DNA from: [Scytonema hofmanni] UTEX 2349
GTDB lineage: Bacteria; Cyanobacteriota; Cyanobacteriia; Cyanobacteriales; Nostocaceae
Reading direction: 5' to 3'
Assembly (NCBI RefSeq): GCF_000582685.1
Contig: NZ_KK073769.1
Span: forward strand, 1,398,750 to 1,429,243
DNA: 30,494 nt
Shown here in pieces: positions 15,510-22,765 of this stretch. Made by a program: the position numbers and the translations under genes. The notes under the pieces were generated by a model, which saw only the letters and a program-made list of their open reading frames with translations, was not told the DNA's origin and made no database searches. Position 1 is the first letter of the stretch; each line of letters opens with the position of its first letter.

Positions 15510-16295
15510 TTAAGATTTTTGAATCTCTTCTTGTAAAACTTGAATTTGCTCAAGAGATAATTCAGTAACTTGAGCAATTTGCTCTAAACTCATTCCAATT
15601 CGCAGCAGATTTAAAGCCATCTTTCTTGTTGTTTCTGCTTTGCCTTCTGCTTTGCCTTTGGCTTCCCCTTCTTCTAGGATTTGTTGATAAATGACTGATT
15701 CGCGCATAATCTCACTCCTGAAAATCTTGCTAATTACATTTTTATTTAACACCAGACCTGCTAGAATTCCACTGGCAGCAGCTATATTTCTTTGTAACTG
15801 GCGATCGCTAATTGCTTCAACTGATGAAGCTACTTGGGTTAATACCATTCTAGGATCGTTTGTCTGACTTAGCACAGCAAAGGGTAATAAACCGGGAATA
15901 CTCATAAATCTGTCTGTCGGTTGTTCCCACAGACGTATTACCTCAAACTGATGGTAAGTGTTGTTTAATTTAAAACTGTTTTCACTGACTAATTCGGAAC
16001 TTGTTTTTCTCAAATAGATTACTACTTGACGCATTGCTTTGTTAGGAAAGCGGCGATAAACCCTAACCCGATAATCTAACATCCGAAAGGGGATATCTTC
16101 ATCAGCGTCGGTTTGAAATTCGGTATGCAGAACTAAATCATCAGATTGTAATAAAATTAATGAATTGGCTCGAATTGGTTCGTTTGATAATTCAGTCGGG
16201 CTAAGTTCTGTTAATTTAATCGGTGAACCTAGCAACCAAGTTGCTAAATCATCTTTGAAGTTTTCGGCAATGAATTTACAGATATTGTCATACAT
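15510..16295 (-). CDS. Rpn-family/PD-(D/E)XK nuclease-like protein (DUF4351-like)
   Basis: The ATG at 16295 gives 261 aa (MYDNICKFIAENFKDDLATWLLG); a TTG 12 bp upstream is also in frame. The N-terminal segment and DDLVLHTEFQTDADEDIPFRMLDYRVRVYRR contain the E-x-Q of a PD-(D/E)XK fold. The middle is a helical region with MSIPGLLPFAVL. The C-terminus has a Lys/Gly/Glu-rich hinge EEGEAKGKAEGKAE and a helix-turn-helix-like end (GMSLEQIAQVTELSLEQIQVLQ). This architecture parallels the gene at 8776-9606, although the two sequences are clearly different. The family is abundant in cyanobacteria and poorly understood. It converges on asnS. Confidence 0.82.
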   Translation of the reverse strand: MYDNICKFIAENFKDDLATWLLGSPIKLTELSPTELSNEPIRANSLILLQSDDLVLHTEFQTDADEDIPFRMLDYRVRVYRRFPNKAMRQVVIYLRKTSSELVSENSFKLNNTYHQFEVIRLWEQPTDRFMSIPGLLPFAVLSQTNDPRMVLTQVASSVEAISDRQLQRNIAAASGILAGLVLNKNVISKIFRSEIMRESVIYQQILEEGEAKGKAEGKAETTRKMALNLLRIGMSLEQIAQVTELSLEQIQVLQEEIQKS

Positions 16296-16334
16296 GGCAG
16301 CTTTCAATAAACTGTATTAGGTATTGCGGTGTTC

Positions 16335-16367
16335 AGATTCCCGACTTCTTCAAGAAGTCGGGAATCT
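16335..16367. repeat. 33-bp perfect hairpin (GATTCCCGACTTCTT type)
   Basis: AGATTCCCGACTTCTT (16335-16350) is followed by one base and then its exact reverse complement (16352-16367). It lies 40 bp upstream of the Rpn-like start. To my recollection this palindrome type is a common dispersed repeat of Nostocales; only one copy is in this window. Confidence 0.8.
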
Positions 16368-16474
16368 AACTTTTCACGCTCTCCCGATTAGATTGGTATA
16401 ATAAGCTGGGTTTTTTGTGAACTATTATGATGATGGTTGGTCATACCAATTGTATGTGAGGTTGCGCTTTATTC

Positions 16475-16528
16475 GCCCCTCAGGCTGGAAGCCTGGGGCT
16501 AAACGAACAAAGCCCACCTGCGTGGGCT
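16475..16528. repeat. Double hairpin of a dispersed cyanobacterial repeat
   Basis: The first stem is GCCCCTCAGGCT (16475-16486) against AGCCTGGGGC (16490-16499) with one bulge. The second is AGCCCAC (16511-16517) against GTGGGCT (16522-16528). The pair is linked by TAAACGAACAA. It lies just past the stop of the SnoaL-like gene on the minus strand and could terminate that transcript. Confidence 0.65.
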
Positions 16529-16543
16529 AAATTAGGCGCATCT

Positions 16544-16987
16544 TCATACAGAAATGGTATCAGATATTACGCCGATTTGGTTCATCACTTCTAGCAAATT
16601 CAATTCGTACCACCATTCGACAATTTTACCTTCAGAGATGCGAAAGAGATTCAAATCGCTTGCATTTATCGATTTTCCTGTTGGGGAAATTCCCATAAAT
16701 TCACCTTTATGTGTGCCTTTTATGGTAGAGCGAAATGCAACTTTATCATTTTCAGCGATCGCATTCTCCACACTCACAAGTTCGATATCTGGGAAACTTT
16801 GGTACAAAGTAGCGTAAAATTCCTTCGCTTTGCTTCCACTAATCGGTTCAGAACAACCGCAAAAGTACCAGATAATGTCCTCTGCCACTAATTCGTCCCA
16901 AACTTGATCCCACAGAGGAACATTTCCCCATGCTTCCTTAGCAAAACGGAGAACAATCGCTTTGTTTTGTTCGCTTAATGTAGACAT
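16544..16987 (-). CDS. SnoaL-like/ester cyclase family protein (NTF2-like fold)
   Basis: A 147-aa protein starting at the ATG at 16987. The layout is that of SnoaL-type proteins: an N-terminal helix (NKAIVLRFAKEAWGN), a conserved VAEDIIWYF, then FYATLYQSFPDIELVSVENAIAE, with VAFRSTIKGTHKGEFMGISPTGK and the closing strand FRISEGKIVEWWYELN. Family members are small hydrolase, isomerase or cyclase-like enzymes or ligand binders with a conical pocket. Most bacterial copies outside polyketide clusters have unknown substrates, and none is suggested here. It lies 99 bp downstream of an AraC-family regulator gene on the same strand, which may control it. It is not part of a biosynthetic cluster. Confidence 0.85.
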   Translation of the reverse strand: MSTLSEQNKAIVLRFAKEAWGNVPLWDQVWDELVAEDIIWYFCGCSEPISGSKAKEFYATLYQSFPDIELVSVENAIAENDKVAFRSTIKGTHKGEFMGISPTGKSINASDLNLFRISEGKIVEWWYELNLLEVMNQIGVISDTISV

Positions 16988-17086
16988 GAAAATCTCCTTT
17001 TATCTGAATCAAAATTCTTAATTCAGTATCGGGAGTAAAACAAACTGCTGTCTTCAAAGTTCTTGCGTTTGTTTTCCAAGTTCTTG

Positions 17087-17956
17087 CTATTGCCGCAAAA
17101 ATGCTTTCGGGGTCATCCCAACTAAGCGCTTAAAATGGTAGTTGAGATGTCCCTGACTAGCAAAACCGACAGCATAAGCAACTTCTGCAATTGTCAATTT
17201 TTTTGTTAGAAGCAACTGTTTGGCACGCTGAATTCGACACCGAATATGATATTGATGCGGTGAAACTCCGGTAGTTTGTTTGAACAAATGGGCAAAATGA
17301 TAAGAACTCAGTTGAACTATATTTGCCAGTTCAGCCAAGCTCAAATTATCCTCTAGATGGTCGTTAATATAGTCAATAACCTGCTGAAAATTTCGCGGGA
17401 TGCCTCCGAGGACAAAATTCTCAATGGCGTGTTCTCGTGTGGAGTAGCGAGACACTAAATGAACCGCCAATGCATTTGCCATAGATTCAGCATAAAGACG
17501 GCTTTGTACACGATCTGTTTCCAGTGCCGTCAAGAGCGCCAACCCTATATGATAAATCAATGGGTCGAAAAATGTCAGTCGTGGTGGTATCTCGATGCGA
17601 TCGCATCCAAACAATTCGTAACTAACAGCGATCGGCAGTGTTGGTTCCAGGTAAAGTTGCAAAAACTCGGTTTCTCTATCCCACCGAACGCTTTGCTTGA
17701 AATTAGCTGGATATAAACCAATATCACCCGTTTCTGAATAAATTGTCTTTATATGACCATCAACCACATGCTCTAATAAGACTGAGCCGCCAATATTAAT
17801 GCAAATAGTATGATATGGGGAACTAATTTCTGGAAGTATGTGAGGAGGTTGACGGTAGTGTGCAAGCTGAATTTTATCCCACCCTGTTGCCTGACTTGAA
17901 GCAATTGGCACTTCGGGAAGAACAGACAGCAGCGCATCCCGTGCGTCGCTAATCAA
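17087..17956 (-). CDS. AraC-family transcriptional regulator
   Basis: The last 100 residues form the two helix-turn-helix motifs of AraC/XylS proteins: VIDYINDHLEDNLSLAELA, SSYHFAHLFKQTTGVSPHQY, AKQLLLTKKLTIAEVAYAVGF and SQGHLNYHFKRLVGMTPKAFL. The N-terminal 180 residues form a cupin-like sensor domain (ICINIGGSVLLEHVVDG, TGDIGLYPANF) with no obvious ligand signature. The only start in this frame near the beginning is a TTG at 17956, giving 289 aa, so the start is uncertain. It precedes the SnoaL-like gene by 99 bp and may regulate that gene and itself. The ligand is unknown. Confidence 0.9.
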   Translation of the reverse strand: MISDARDALLSVLPEVPIASSQATGWDKIQLAHYRQPPHILPEISSPYHTICINIGGSVLLEHVVDGHIKTIYSETGDIGLYPANFKQSVRWDRETEFLQLYLEPTLPIAVSYELFGCDRIEIPPRLTFFDPLIYHIGLALLTALETDRVQSRLYAESMANALAVHLVSRYSTREHAIENFVLGGIPRNFQQVIDYINDHLEDNLSLAELANIVQLSSYHFAHLFKQTTGVSPHQYHIRCRIQRAKQLLLTKKLTIAEVAYAVGFASQGHLNYHFKRLVGMTPKAFLRQ

Positions 17957-17999
17957 AATATTGAAGTTGTGAGGAGTAAGTCTTAAAAATTAGGCAAAA

Positions 18000-18022
18000 A
18001 GCCATTTCCAAAGAAAATGGCT
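18000..18022 (-). terminator. Terminator after the response regulator gene
   Basis: AGCCATTT (18000-18007) pairs with AAATGGCT (18015-18022); read on the minus strand the stem is followed by TTTTTGCC. It lies 113 bp past the response regulator stop. Two further hairpins lie between: a HIP1 palindrome at 18052-18071 and CTGAG/CTCAG at 18082-18106. Confidence 0.55.
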
Positions 18023-18134
18023 GATAATATCGAAAAAGAAATTGAAATTTGAGAGAGTGCGATCGCATTCTCTGTGAAGTTCTGAGTGGAGATTTCCTCC
18101 TCTCAGATTCTTCTGTTAAATCTCAAATGGGTTT

Positions 18135-18767
18135 TTACGCCATTTGATTTTCAATTGCCCACCGCGCTAATTCAGTACGGTTGTGCAAATTGGTTTTGCC
18201 CAACATATTGGAAACGTGGCTTTCAACGGTGCGCTGACTGACGTTTAGTTCTTCAGCGATTTCCCGGTTAGCTAAACCCCTAGCAACAAACTGAACTACT
18301 TTCAGTTCGGTTGGAGTTAGCTGGACATCGAAGGGAACCTGGATGCGGGAACCGCTTTCTCCTCCTTTTGCTTGGTGTTCTTTCCAACGGATAGTTTGTT
18401 TGAGCGAAGATTCAACTTGGGCAACGAGTTCTTCGGGTTCAAAAGGCTTGACCATGTAGACGTCAGCACCTTTATTTAATCCTTTAACTCGGTCGGCACT
18501 TTGACCTTTCGCGGAAAGGAAAAGAACGGGAATCCAGCTGGTGCGTTCGTTTTGCCGGACTTGTTCAACAAAAGTATATCCGTCCATTTCCGGCATCATC
18601 ACGTCGCAGATGATCATGTCAGGGATATCCTGCTCTAAAATTTCCAGAGCTTCCCGACCATTTTCCCCAGTGATGACTTCATATCCCCGGAATTCCAAGT
18701 AATCCTTCACCAGCAAGATGAGGTTAGGGTCATCATCAATCAGTAGAAGTCTTTTGTGATCTTTCAT
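18135..18767 (-). CDS. NarL/LuxR-family response regulator, similar to Ycf29/Rre1
   Basis: Two-component output protein. From the ATG at 18767 it has 210 aa; upstream ATG codons at 18782 and 18815 are also in frame, so the start is uncertain. The N-terminal receiver domain has the acidic triad LLLIDDDPN, the phosphoacceptor CDVMMPEMDGY (Asp55 from this start), LSAKGQSADRVKG, and the conserved lysine in VKPFEPEELVAQV. The C-terminal LuxR-type helix-turn-helix is LTPTELKVVQFVARGLANREIAEELNVSQRTVESHVSNM. The AKG..DR..G and KPF.PEEL patterns resemble the chloroplast Ycf29 and cyanobacterial Rre1 group, regulators tied to stress genes in other species. No histidine kinase is adjacent; the gene lies 1.1 kb from groES. 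The Rre1 link is an inference needing a phylogeny. Confidence 0.9.
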   Translation of the reverse strand: MKDHKRLLLIDDDPNLILLVKDYLEFRGYEVITGENGREALEILEQDIPDMIICDVMMPEMDGYTFVEQVRQNERTSWIPVLFLSAKGQSADRVKGLNKGADVYMVKPFEPEELVAQVESSLKQTIRWKEHQAKGGESGSRIQVPFDVQLTPTELKVVQFVARGLANREIAEELNVSQRTVESHVSNMLGKTNLHNRTELARWAIENQMA

Positions 18768-18815
18768 GCTGGGCTCTTTCATAGCAGTGGCACTTGTTGC
18801 GCTTGGGTCGATCAA

Positions 18816-19182
18816 GGTCTTGATTAGTTATCCTCTATGGTGGATTATTGAGATGTTGTCCTTTTTTTCCCACTTAACTTGCCTTTGCTTAAGCGATGTC
18901 ACAAAAGTGAAAATCGCTTTTGTGATATTAGTCATTCAATGGCAAAACTCCAGTAAGGATACGTAGAGCAGTAGTTACTATAATGCGTCATTATAGATCG
19001 CTTTGTAGGTGGCTGGTGGAAAACACTGATTAAATAATAATCTTTTGCGTTCACACATAGGTATTGGAGGTTTGATCACCCTATCTAAAAACCAACCAAG
19101 CGCTTCAATTATGCTGACTGCTGTTTCATATCCAGTGGATTTTAAGCTTCGATAGGATGTTCGCTCATAAAGAAAGGAAGTT
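18816..19182. other. Intergenic region with two inverted repeats
   Basis: Upstream of the response regulator. It contains TCACAAAAG (18899-18907) and CTTTTGTGA (18917-18925), a 9-bp perfect inverted repeat, and CTATAATG/CATTATAG (18978-18996). The first is placed as an operator or leader hairpin for the response regulator. A 71-codon minus-strand frame (18978-19193) overlaps the end of the neighbouring pseudogene and has no recognisable features; I do not call it a gene. Confidence 0.45.
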
Positions 19183-19590
19183 TCAAAGCACATGTTGGGT
19201 CAAAAATGCATATTCTTCCACCACCATATTGCCTATCAAGTGTTCTTGATTAAGCCGCTTTCCGGGACTTCCGGGGTAACGCAGGCGATACCAGACACCA
19301 TCCGGGTAAACCACCATTATCGGTCTAGAACAACAAACTCGCAAGCAGTTGGTTTTGGTTCAAGAAATGCAAGCGGGATATTTGTCTGGCGGCTGGTCAA
19401 GTTTGAGCCTTTGCAGTCGATCAAGCAAATGTTCCCAAGATTCCAGATTAGCTTGTTTTGTGTTGCTTTTAGGAACTATCTGGTCAGTACATATAAAAAC
19501 ATGTGGCTGAATTTTTGCAAGTCCTAAAGTTTTTACACAATTTCTTAAGGGTTTATTGTCCAAAACATGAGTGGTTTTTGGGATTTTCAC
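19183..19590 (-). pseudogene. (2Fe-2S) ferredoxin-like protein interrupted by one in-frame stop
   Basis: From a GTG at 19590 the frame encodes 76 residues ending PPDKYPACIS and then a TGA at 19360-19362. The same frame continues with TKTNCLRVCCSRPIMVVYPD, GVWYRL, and EHLIG and VVEEYAFL, ending at a TGA at 19183-19185. The joined product (about 135 codons) matches the cyanobacterial thioredoxin-like 2Fe-2S ferredoxin family: HVFICTDQ, SWEHLLDRLQRL, the NCLRVC cluster ligands, and the VVYPDGVWY strand. The stop replaces the arginine usually found before TK-NCLRVC, a one-base CGA-to-TGA change. One normally cysteine-containing site reads PKSN, which also suggests decay. In the living gene it would bind a 2Fe-2S cluster in electron transfer. 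A sequencing error at the TGA is possible. Confidence 0.8.
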
Positions 19591-19769
19591 ACCAAGACTG
19601 GATCGCTGTATTGTTACTCATTAAGCGGCTCCCTGATTACTGTTCTATATCAATTTTTCAACTTTGCAAATAAATTTGACCATATAAAAATATTCGTAAC
19701 TAACAAAACAAAACCCGGTAAACAAAAAATAATTGAGTATTTGTACTTAAGTATAACTTTGGTTGCTTA

Positions 19770-19785
19770 GTTCGGGAACCCGTAC
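19770..19785 (+). promoter_or_regulatory. K-box motif upstream of groESL
   Basis: GTTCGGGAACCCGTAC fits the cyanobacterial groE K-box pattern GTTCGG-NNAN-CCNNAC exactly. That element has been linked to light and heat response of groE independent of HrcA. It lies 40 bp upstream of CIRCE and just upstream of the predicted -35. The match is seen directly; the role is from recalled literature. Confidence 0.65.
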
Positions 19786-19796
19786 AAGTCAATTTC

Positions 19797-19826
19797 TTGC
19801 CATTGCATACCGTAGTTAGCTACATT
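19797..19826 (+). promoter_or_regulatory. Predicted sigma70-type promoter of groESL
   Basis: TTGCCA (19797-19802) and TACATT (19821-19826) are spaced by 18 bp and would place the start near 19833, inside CIRCE. This is the position expected for a promoter blocked by HrcA. Confidence 0.5.
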
Positions 19827-19851
19827 AGCACTCAGGAGTCGAGAGTGCTAA
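19825..19851 (+). promoter_or_regulatory. CIRCE operator (HrcA binding site)
   Basis: TTAGCACTC, nine bases, then GAGTGCTAA: a perfect CIRCE inverted repeat, 22 bp before the groES start codon. HrcA binding here represses chaperonin genes until heat stress. Confidence 0.97.
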
Positions 19852-19872
19852 TCTAAGAGGCGAGAAATTCCT

Positions 19873-20184
19873 ATGGCAGCTGTATCTTTAAGCGTTTCTA
19901 CTGTAAAACCTTTAGGCGATCGCGTTTTCGTAAAAGTGAGCGCATCTGAAGAAAAGACCGCAGGTGGTCTGTATTTGCCCGACACAGCCAAAGAAAAGCC
20001 CCAAGTAGGCGAAGTTGTTGCTGTCGGTGATGGCAAGATTAAAGACGACGGTGGTCGTCAAGCGTTGGATGTAAAGGTTGGTGACAAGGTGCTGTACTCC
20101 AAGTACGCCGGCACCGACATCAAACTCGGCACTGACGAGTATGTCCTGCTTTCAGAAAAAGACATTTTAGCGATCGTTAGTTAG
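19873..20184 (+). CDS. groES: Co-chaperonin GroES
   Basis: Cytosolic heptameric lid of the GroEL folding chamber, 103 aa. The start ATG follows CIRCE and an AGAGG about 13 nt upstream. The protein begins MAAVSLSVSTVKPLGDRVF and includes the mobile-loop segment EEKTAGGLYLPDTAKEKPQ, then GEVVAVGDGK and the C-terminal strand VGDKVLYSKYAGTDIKLG. It is the first gene of the groESL operon, 141 bp before groEL. Confidence 0.97.
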   Translation: MAAVSLSVSTVKPLGDRVFVKVSASEEKTAGGLYLPDTAKEKPQVGEVVAVGDGKIKDDGGRQALDVKVGDKVLYSKYAGTDIKLGTDEYVLLSEKDILAIVS

Positions 20185-20230
20185 TGGATGGTGGGAGCGT
20201 GGTTAGTCGTTAGTGGATAGTGAGAGCGTA

Positions 20231-20305
20231 GAACAACTATCAACTATCAATCAACAACCAACAACCAACAACTATCAATCAACAAATTTACAAATTTACA
20301 AATAG
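20231..20305. repeat. AT/C-rich short repeats between groES and groEL
   Basis: A tract of CAACTAT, CAATCAA, CAACCAA and AAATTTAC units fills the space between the two genes. Just before it, AGTGGATRGTGRGAGCGT appears twice (about 20183-20228). Such tracts are frequent in heterocystous cyanobacteria and stay in the mRNA leader of groEL; no operator is evident. Confidence 0.6.
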
Positions 20306-20325
20306 CAGGTTGAACGTAGGCAATT

Positions 20326-21963
20326 ATGGCAAAGCGTATTATCTATAACGAAAACGCCCGTCGCGCCCTCGAACGAGGCATGGACATCCTGGCTGAAGCC
20401 GTGGCTGTTACCCTTGGTCCCAAGGGTCGTAACGTGGTACTAGAGAAGAAATTTGGCGCACCACAAATTGTCAACGATGGTGTGACGATCGCCAAAGAAA
20501 TCGAATTAGAAGACCACGTTGAAAATACTGGCGTTGCTTTGATTCGTCAAGCCGCTTCTAAAACCAACGATGCTGCTGGTGACGGTACAACAACTGCAAC
20601 CGTGCTAGCTCACGCAATGGTAAAAGAAGGCTTGCGGAACGTTGCAGCGGGTGCAAATGCGATTTCCTTGAAGCGCGGTATTGACAAAGCTACCGGGTTT
20701 TTGGTAAAGAGCATTGCTGAACAAGCTCGTCCTGTAGAAGATTCTAAAGCGATCGCTCAAGTTGCGGCAATTTCGGCTGGTAACGACGAAGAAGTCGGTC
20801 AGATGATTGCTCAAGCAATGGACAGAGTAGGCAAAGAAGGCGTAATTTCCCTAGAAGAAGGGAAATCTATGACCACCGAATTAGAAATCACCGAAGGGAT
20901 GCGCTTTGACAAAGGCTACATCTCTCCTTACTTCGCCACCGATCCTGAGCGGATGGAAGCGGTGTTTGATGAGCCTTACATCTTGCTCACAGACAAGAAA
21001 ATCGCTTTGGTACAAGACCTCGTACCAGTGTTAGAGCAAGTTGCTCGTGCTGGTCGTCCTTTGGTGATTATCGCCGAAGATATTGAAAAAGAAGCTTTGG
21101 CAACTTTGGTTGTGAATAGACTGCGTGGCGTGTTGAACGTTGCTGCTGTCAAGGCTCCAGGATTTGGCGATCGCCGCAAAGCGATGCTCGAAGATATCGC
21201 TGTTCTCACTGGTGGTCAACTAATCACCGAAGATGCTGGTTTGAAGCTTGACAACACCAAGCTAGAGAGCCTGGGTAAAGCTCGCCGCATCACCATCACC
21301 AAAGACAGCACCACAATTGTTGCCGAAGGTAACGACGTTGCTGTGAAAGCTCGTGTTGAACAAATCCGTCGTCAGATGGATGAAACCGAATCTTCTTACG
21401 ACAAAGAAAAGCTGCAAGAGCGTTTGGCTAAACTTGCTGGTGGTGTCGCAGTCGTGAAAGTCGGTGCAGCGACCGAAACCGAAATGAAGGACAAGAAGCT
21501 GCGCTTAGAAGACGCTATCAACGCTACCAAAGCTGCCGTGGAAGAAGGTATCGTTCCTGGTGGTGGTACAACTCTCGCTCACTTGGCGCCTCAACTCGAA
21601 GAATGGGCAAAAGCCAACTTGAAGGATGAAGAGTTAATTGGTGCTTTGATTGTCGCTCGTGCATTGCCTGCTCCTCTGAAGCGGATTGCTGAAAACGCCG
21701 GTCAGAATGGTGCTGTCATTGCTGAACGTGTGAAAGAAAAGGAATTCAATGTTGGCTACAATGCTGCAACTAACGAATTCGTCGATTTGTTTGAAGCTGG
21801 TATTGTTGACCCGGCGAAAGTGACTCGTTCTGCTCTGCAAAATGCGGCTTCTATCGCGGGTATGGTGTTGACAACCGAATGTATCGTTGTTGACAAGCCT
21901 GAGCCTAAGGATGCTGCTCCTGCTGGTGGCGGGGGTATGGGTGGTGGAGATTTCGATTATTAA
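20326..21963 (+). CDS. groL1: Chaperonin GroEL (GroEL1)
   Basis: Cytosolic 60-kDa chaperonin that folds client proteins with ATP in a double-ring chamber capped by GroES. The 545-aa length is standard. Signature regions are LEKKFGAPQIVNDGVTIAKE, AGDGTTTATVLAHAMVKEG, the ring-contact and apical segments, VKAPGFGDRRKAMLEDIA, and VPGGGTTLAHLAP. The C-terminal tail GGGGMGGGDFDY is Gly/Met-rich as in GroEL1 paralogues co-transcribed with groES. Cyanobacteria often have a second stand-alone GroEL, which would be elsewhere. Transcription is expected from the groES promoter with K-box and CIRCE. Confidence 0.98.
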   Translation: MAKRIIYNENARRALERGMDILAEAVAVTLGPKGRNVVLEKKFGAPQIVNDGVTIAKEIELEDHVENTGVALIRQAASKTNDAAGDGTTTATVLAHAMVKEGLRNVAAGANAISLKRGIDKATGFLVKSIAEQARPVEDSKAIAQVAAISAGNDEEVGQMIAQAMDRVGKEGVISLEEGKSMTTELEITEGMRFDKGYISPYFATDPERMEAVFDEPYILLTDKKIALVQDLVPVLEQVARAGRPLVIIAEDIEKEALATLVVNRLRGVLNVAAVKAPGFGDRRKAMLEDIAVLTGGQLITEDAGLKLDNTKLESLGKARRITITKDSTTIVAEGNDVAVKARVEQIRRQMDETESSYDKEKLQERLAKLAGGVAVVKVGAATETEMKDKKLRLEDAINATKAAVEEGIVPGGGTTLAHLAPQLEEWAKANLKDEELIGALIVARALPAPLKRIAENAGQNGAVIAERVKEKEFNVGYNAATNEFVDLFEAGIVDPAKVTRSALQNAASIAGMVLTTECIVVDKPEPKDAAPAGGGGMGGGDFDY

Positions 21964-21991
21964 GGTTTATTAACCGCCCTATTTTTGAAAG

Positions 21992-22024
21992 CAGTCGTCT
22001 CCTGGTGGGGGCGGCTGTTTTTTA
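21992..22024 (+). terminator. Rho-independent terminator after groEL
   Basis: CAGTCGTCTCC pairs with GGGGGCGGCTG using some G-U pairs, followed by TTTTTTT. It begins 29 bp past the groEL stop and closes the groESL operon. Confidence 0.75.
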
Positions 22025-22097
22025 ATGCAAAGGAGCGCTGAGGGAAGCGCAAAGGTGAATCAGTCGGCGGAGTCGGTTTCCGTCCCGTCGAACTGAT

Positions 22098-22150
22098 GTT
22101 AGCAAAGCGTTAGCGACGCAGGAGCGTCACCCGAAGGGTTCGCGGAGGAG
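22098..22150. repeat. GC-rich dispersed repeat (TTAGCGACGCAGGAGCGTCACCC type)
   Basis: GTTAGCGACGC...GCGTCACCCGAAGGGTTCGCGGAGG contains GACGC/GCGTC and ACCC/GGGT small stems. Related GTTAGCGAAGCG or GTTCGCGGAGCG sequences appear at 23811-23845, 26117-26144 and 29353-29400. It fills the space between groEL and the next converging gene. Confidence 0.6.
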
Positions 22151-22163
22151 GAGGAGAGAGAAG

Positions 22164-22454
22164 TTATATGTTTGATGAGACTAAAACTGTAATCTCCTGT
22201 ATAATTTCGTTTTGCTCTTGTTTAATTGTTTCCAGCCTAGTTAAAAGTTTTGCTAGTTGATCGTTGTTTGGCTGCGAGGTTAAGACAGAAGTGGAATTAT
22301 CTTTAAAGATGTTTAGGCGTTTAAAGTTGAATTTGAATAAGGACTGAACGAGTTTGAAAGGGGTAGTAAGTGTGATTAATAAACCTTTCTCAATCAAACG
22401 ACTGAAGGCTTTAATAAATTGCCAAATAATAAAAATAGTTAACAATATTATCAT
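22164..22454 (-). CDS. Small membrane-anchored coiled-coil protein, unknown function
   Basis: A 96-aa protein starting at the ATG at 22454. The first 16 residues (MIILLTIFIIWQFIKA) are a hydrophobic anchor; a second apolar part (LLITLTTPFKLVQSLF) may lie against the membrane. A Ser/Thr/Asn-rich linker leads to a C-terminal helix, LAKLLTRLETIKQEQNEII, with coiled-coil character. I know no family for it. It converges on groEL and is separated from the downstream kinase by the HicB remnant, with no operon evident. Confidence 0.6.
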   Translation of the reverse strand: MIILLTIFIIWQFIKAFSRLIEKGLLITLTTPFKLVQSLFKFNFKRLNIFKDNSTSVLTSQPNNDQLAKLLTRLETIKQEQNEIIQEITVLVSSNI

Positions 22455-22572
22455 AATGCTATTACACTCACCATATTGCCCTCAATAGCAGTTTTTTGTA
22501 ACTGATATAGATTATCATCTATGGCAAACAATGAGGCTCAGGATAAATACGGATATTTGTTCATAAAACTTA

Positions 22573-22668
22573 TTAATATTGAGCGACTAAACTTTGAAGC
22601 TCATCTGATGTTGCTAAATAAACACCTTCTGCTAATTTTTCAATATGCATGTTAAGTAATCTTTCCAT
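22573..22668 (-). pseudogene. Truncated HicB-like antitoxin remnant
   Basis: The 31-codon frame reads MERLLNMHIEKLAEGVYLAT then SDELQSLVAQY and TAA. The stretch HIEKLxEGVYLATSDELQxLVAQ is the N-terminal half of the cyanobacterial HicB-like (type II antitoxin) family, which normally continues with GRT and a helix. Here it stops after VAQ, so the C-terminal half is missing. No HicA partner is nearby. The rest of 22455-22765 shows no gene. Confidence 0.6.
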
Positions 22669-22765
22669 TTGTGGATGCAGTTGTTATTTTTAATAGTTAC
22701 GTTAATTACTATAATATCGCTTTTTTGAACTAGAGCGATGCGTCTACGCACTCTTACAATTTTCC

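Noticed and set aside
18978..19193. 71-codon minus-strand frame
   Set aside because: It overlaps the end of the ferredoxin-like pseudogene, has no recognisable domain, and ends within a small inverted repeat.
19360..19362. TGA as a selenocysteine codon
   Set aside because: The aligned residue in the family is arginine, not cysteine, and selenoproteins are not expected in this group.
19192..19527. 111-codon plus-strand frame
   Set aside because: It lies opposite the ferredoxin-like pseudogene, whose minus-strand reading matches a known family throughout.
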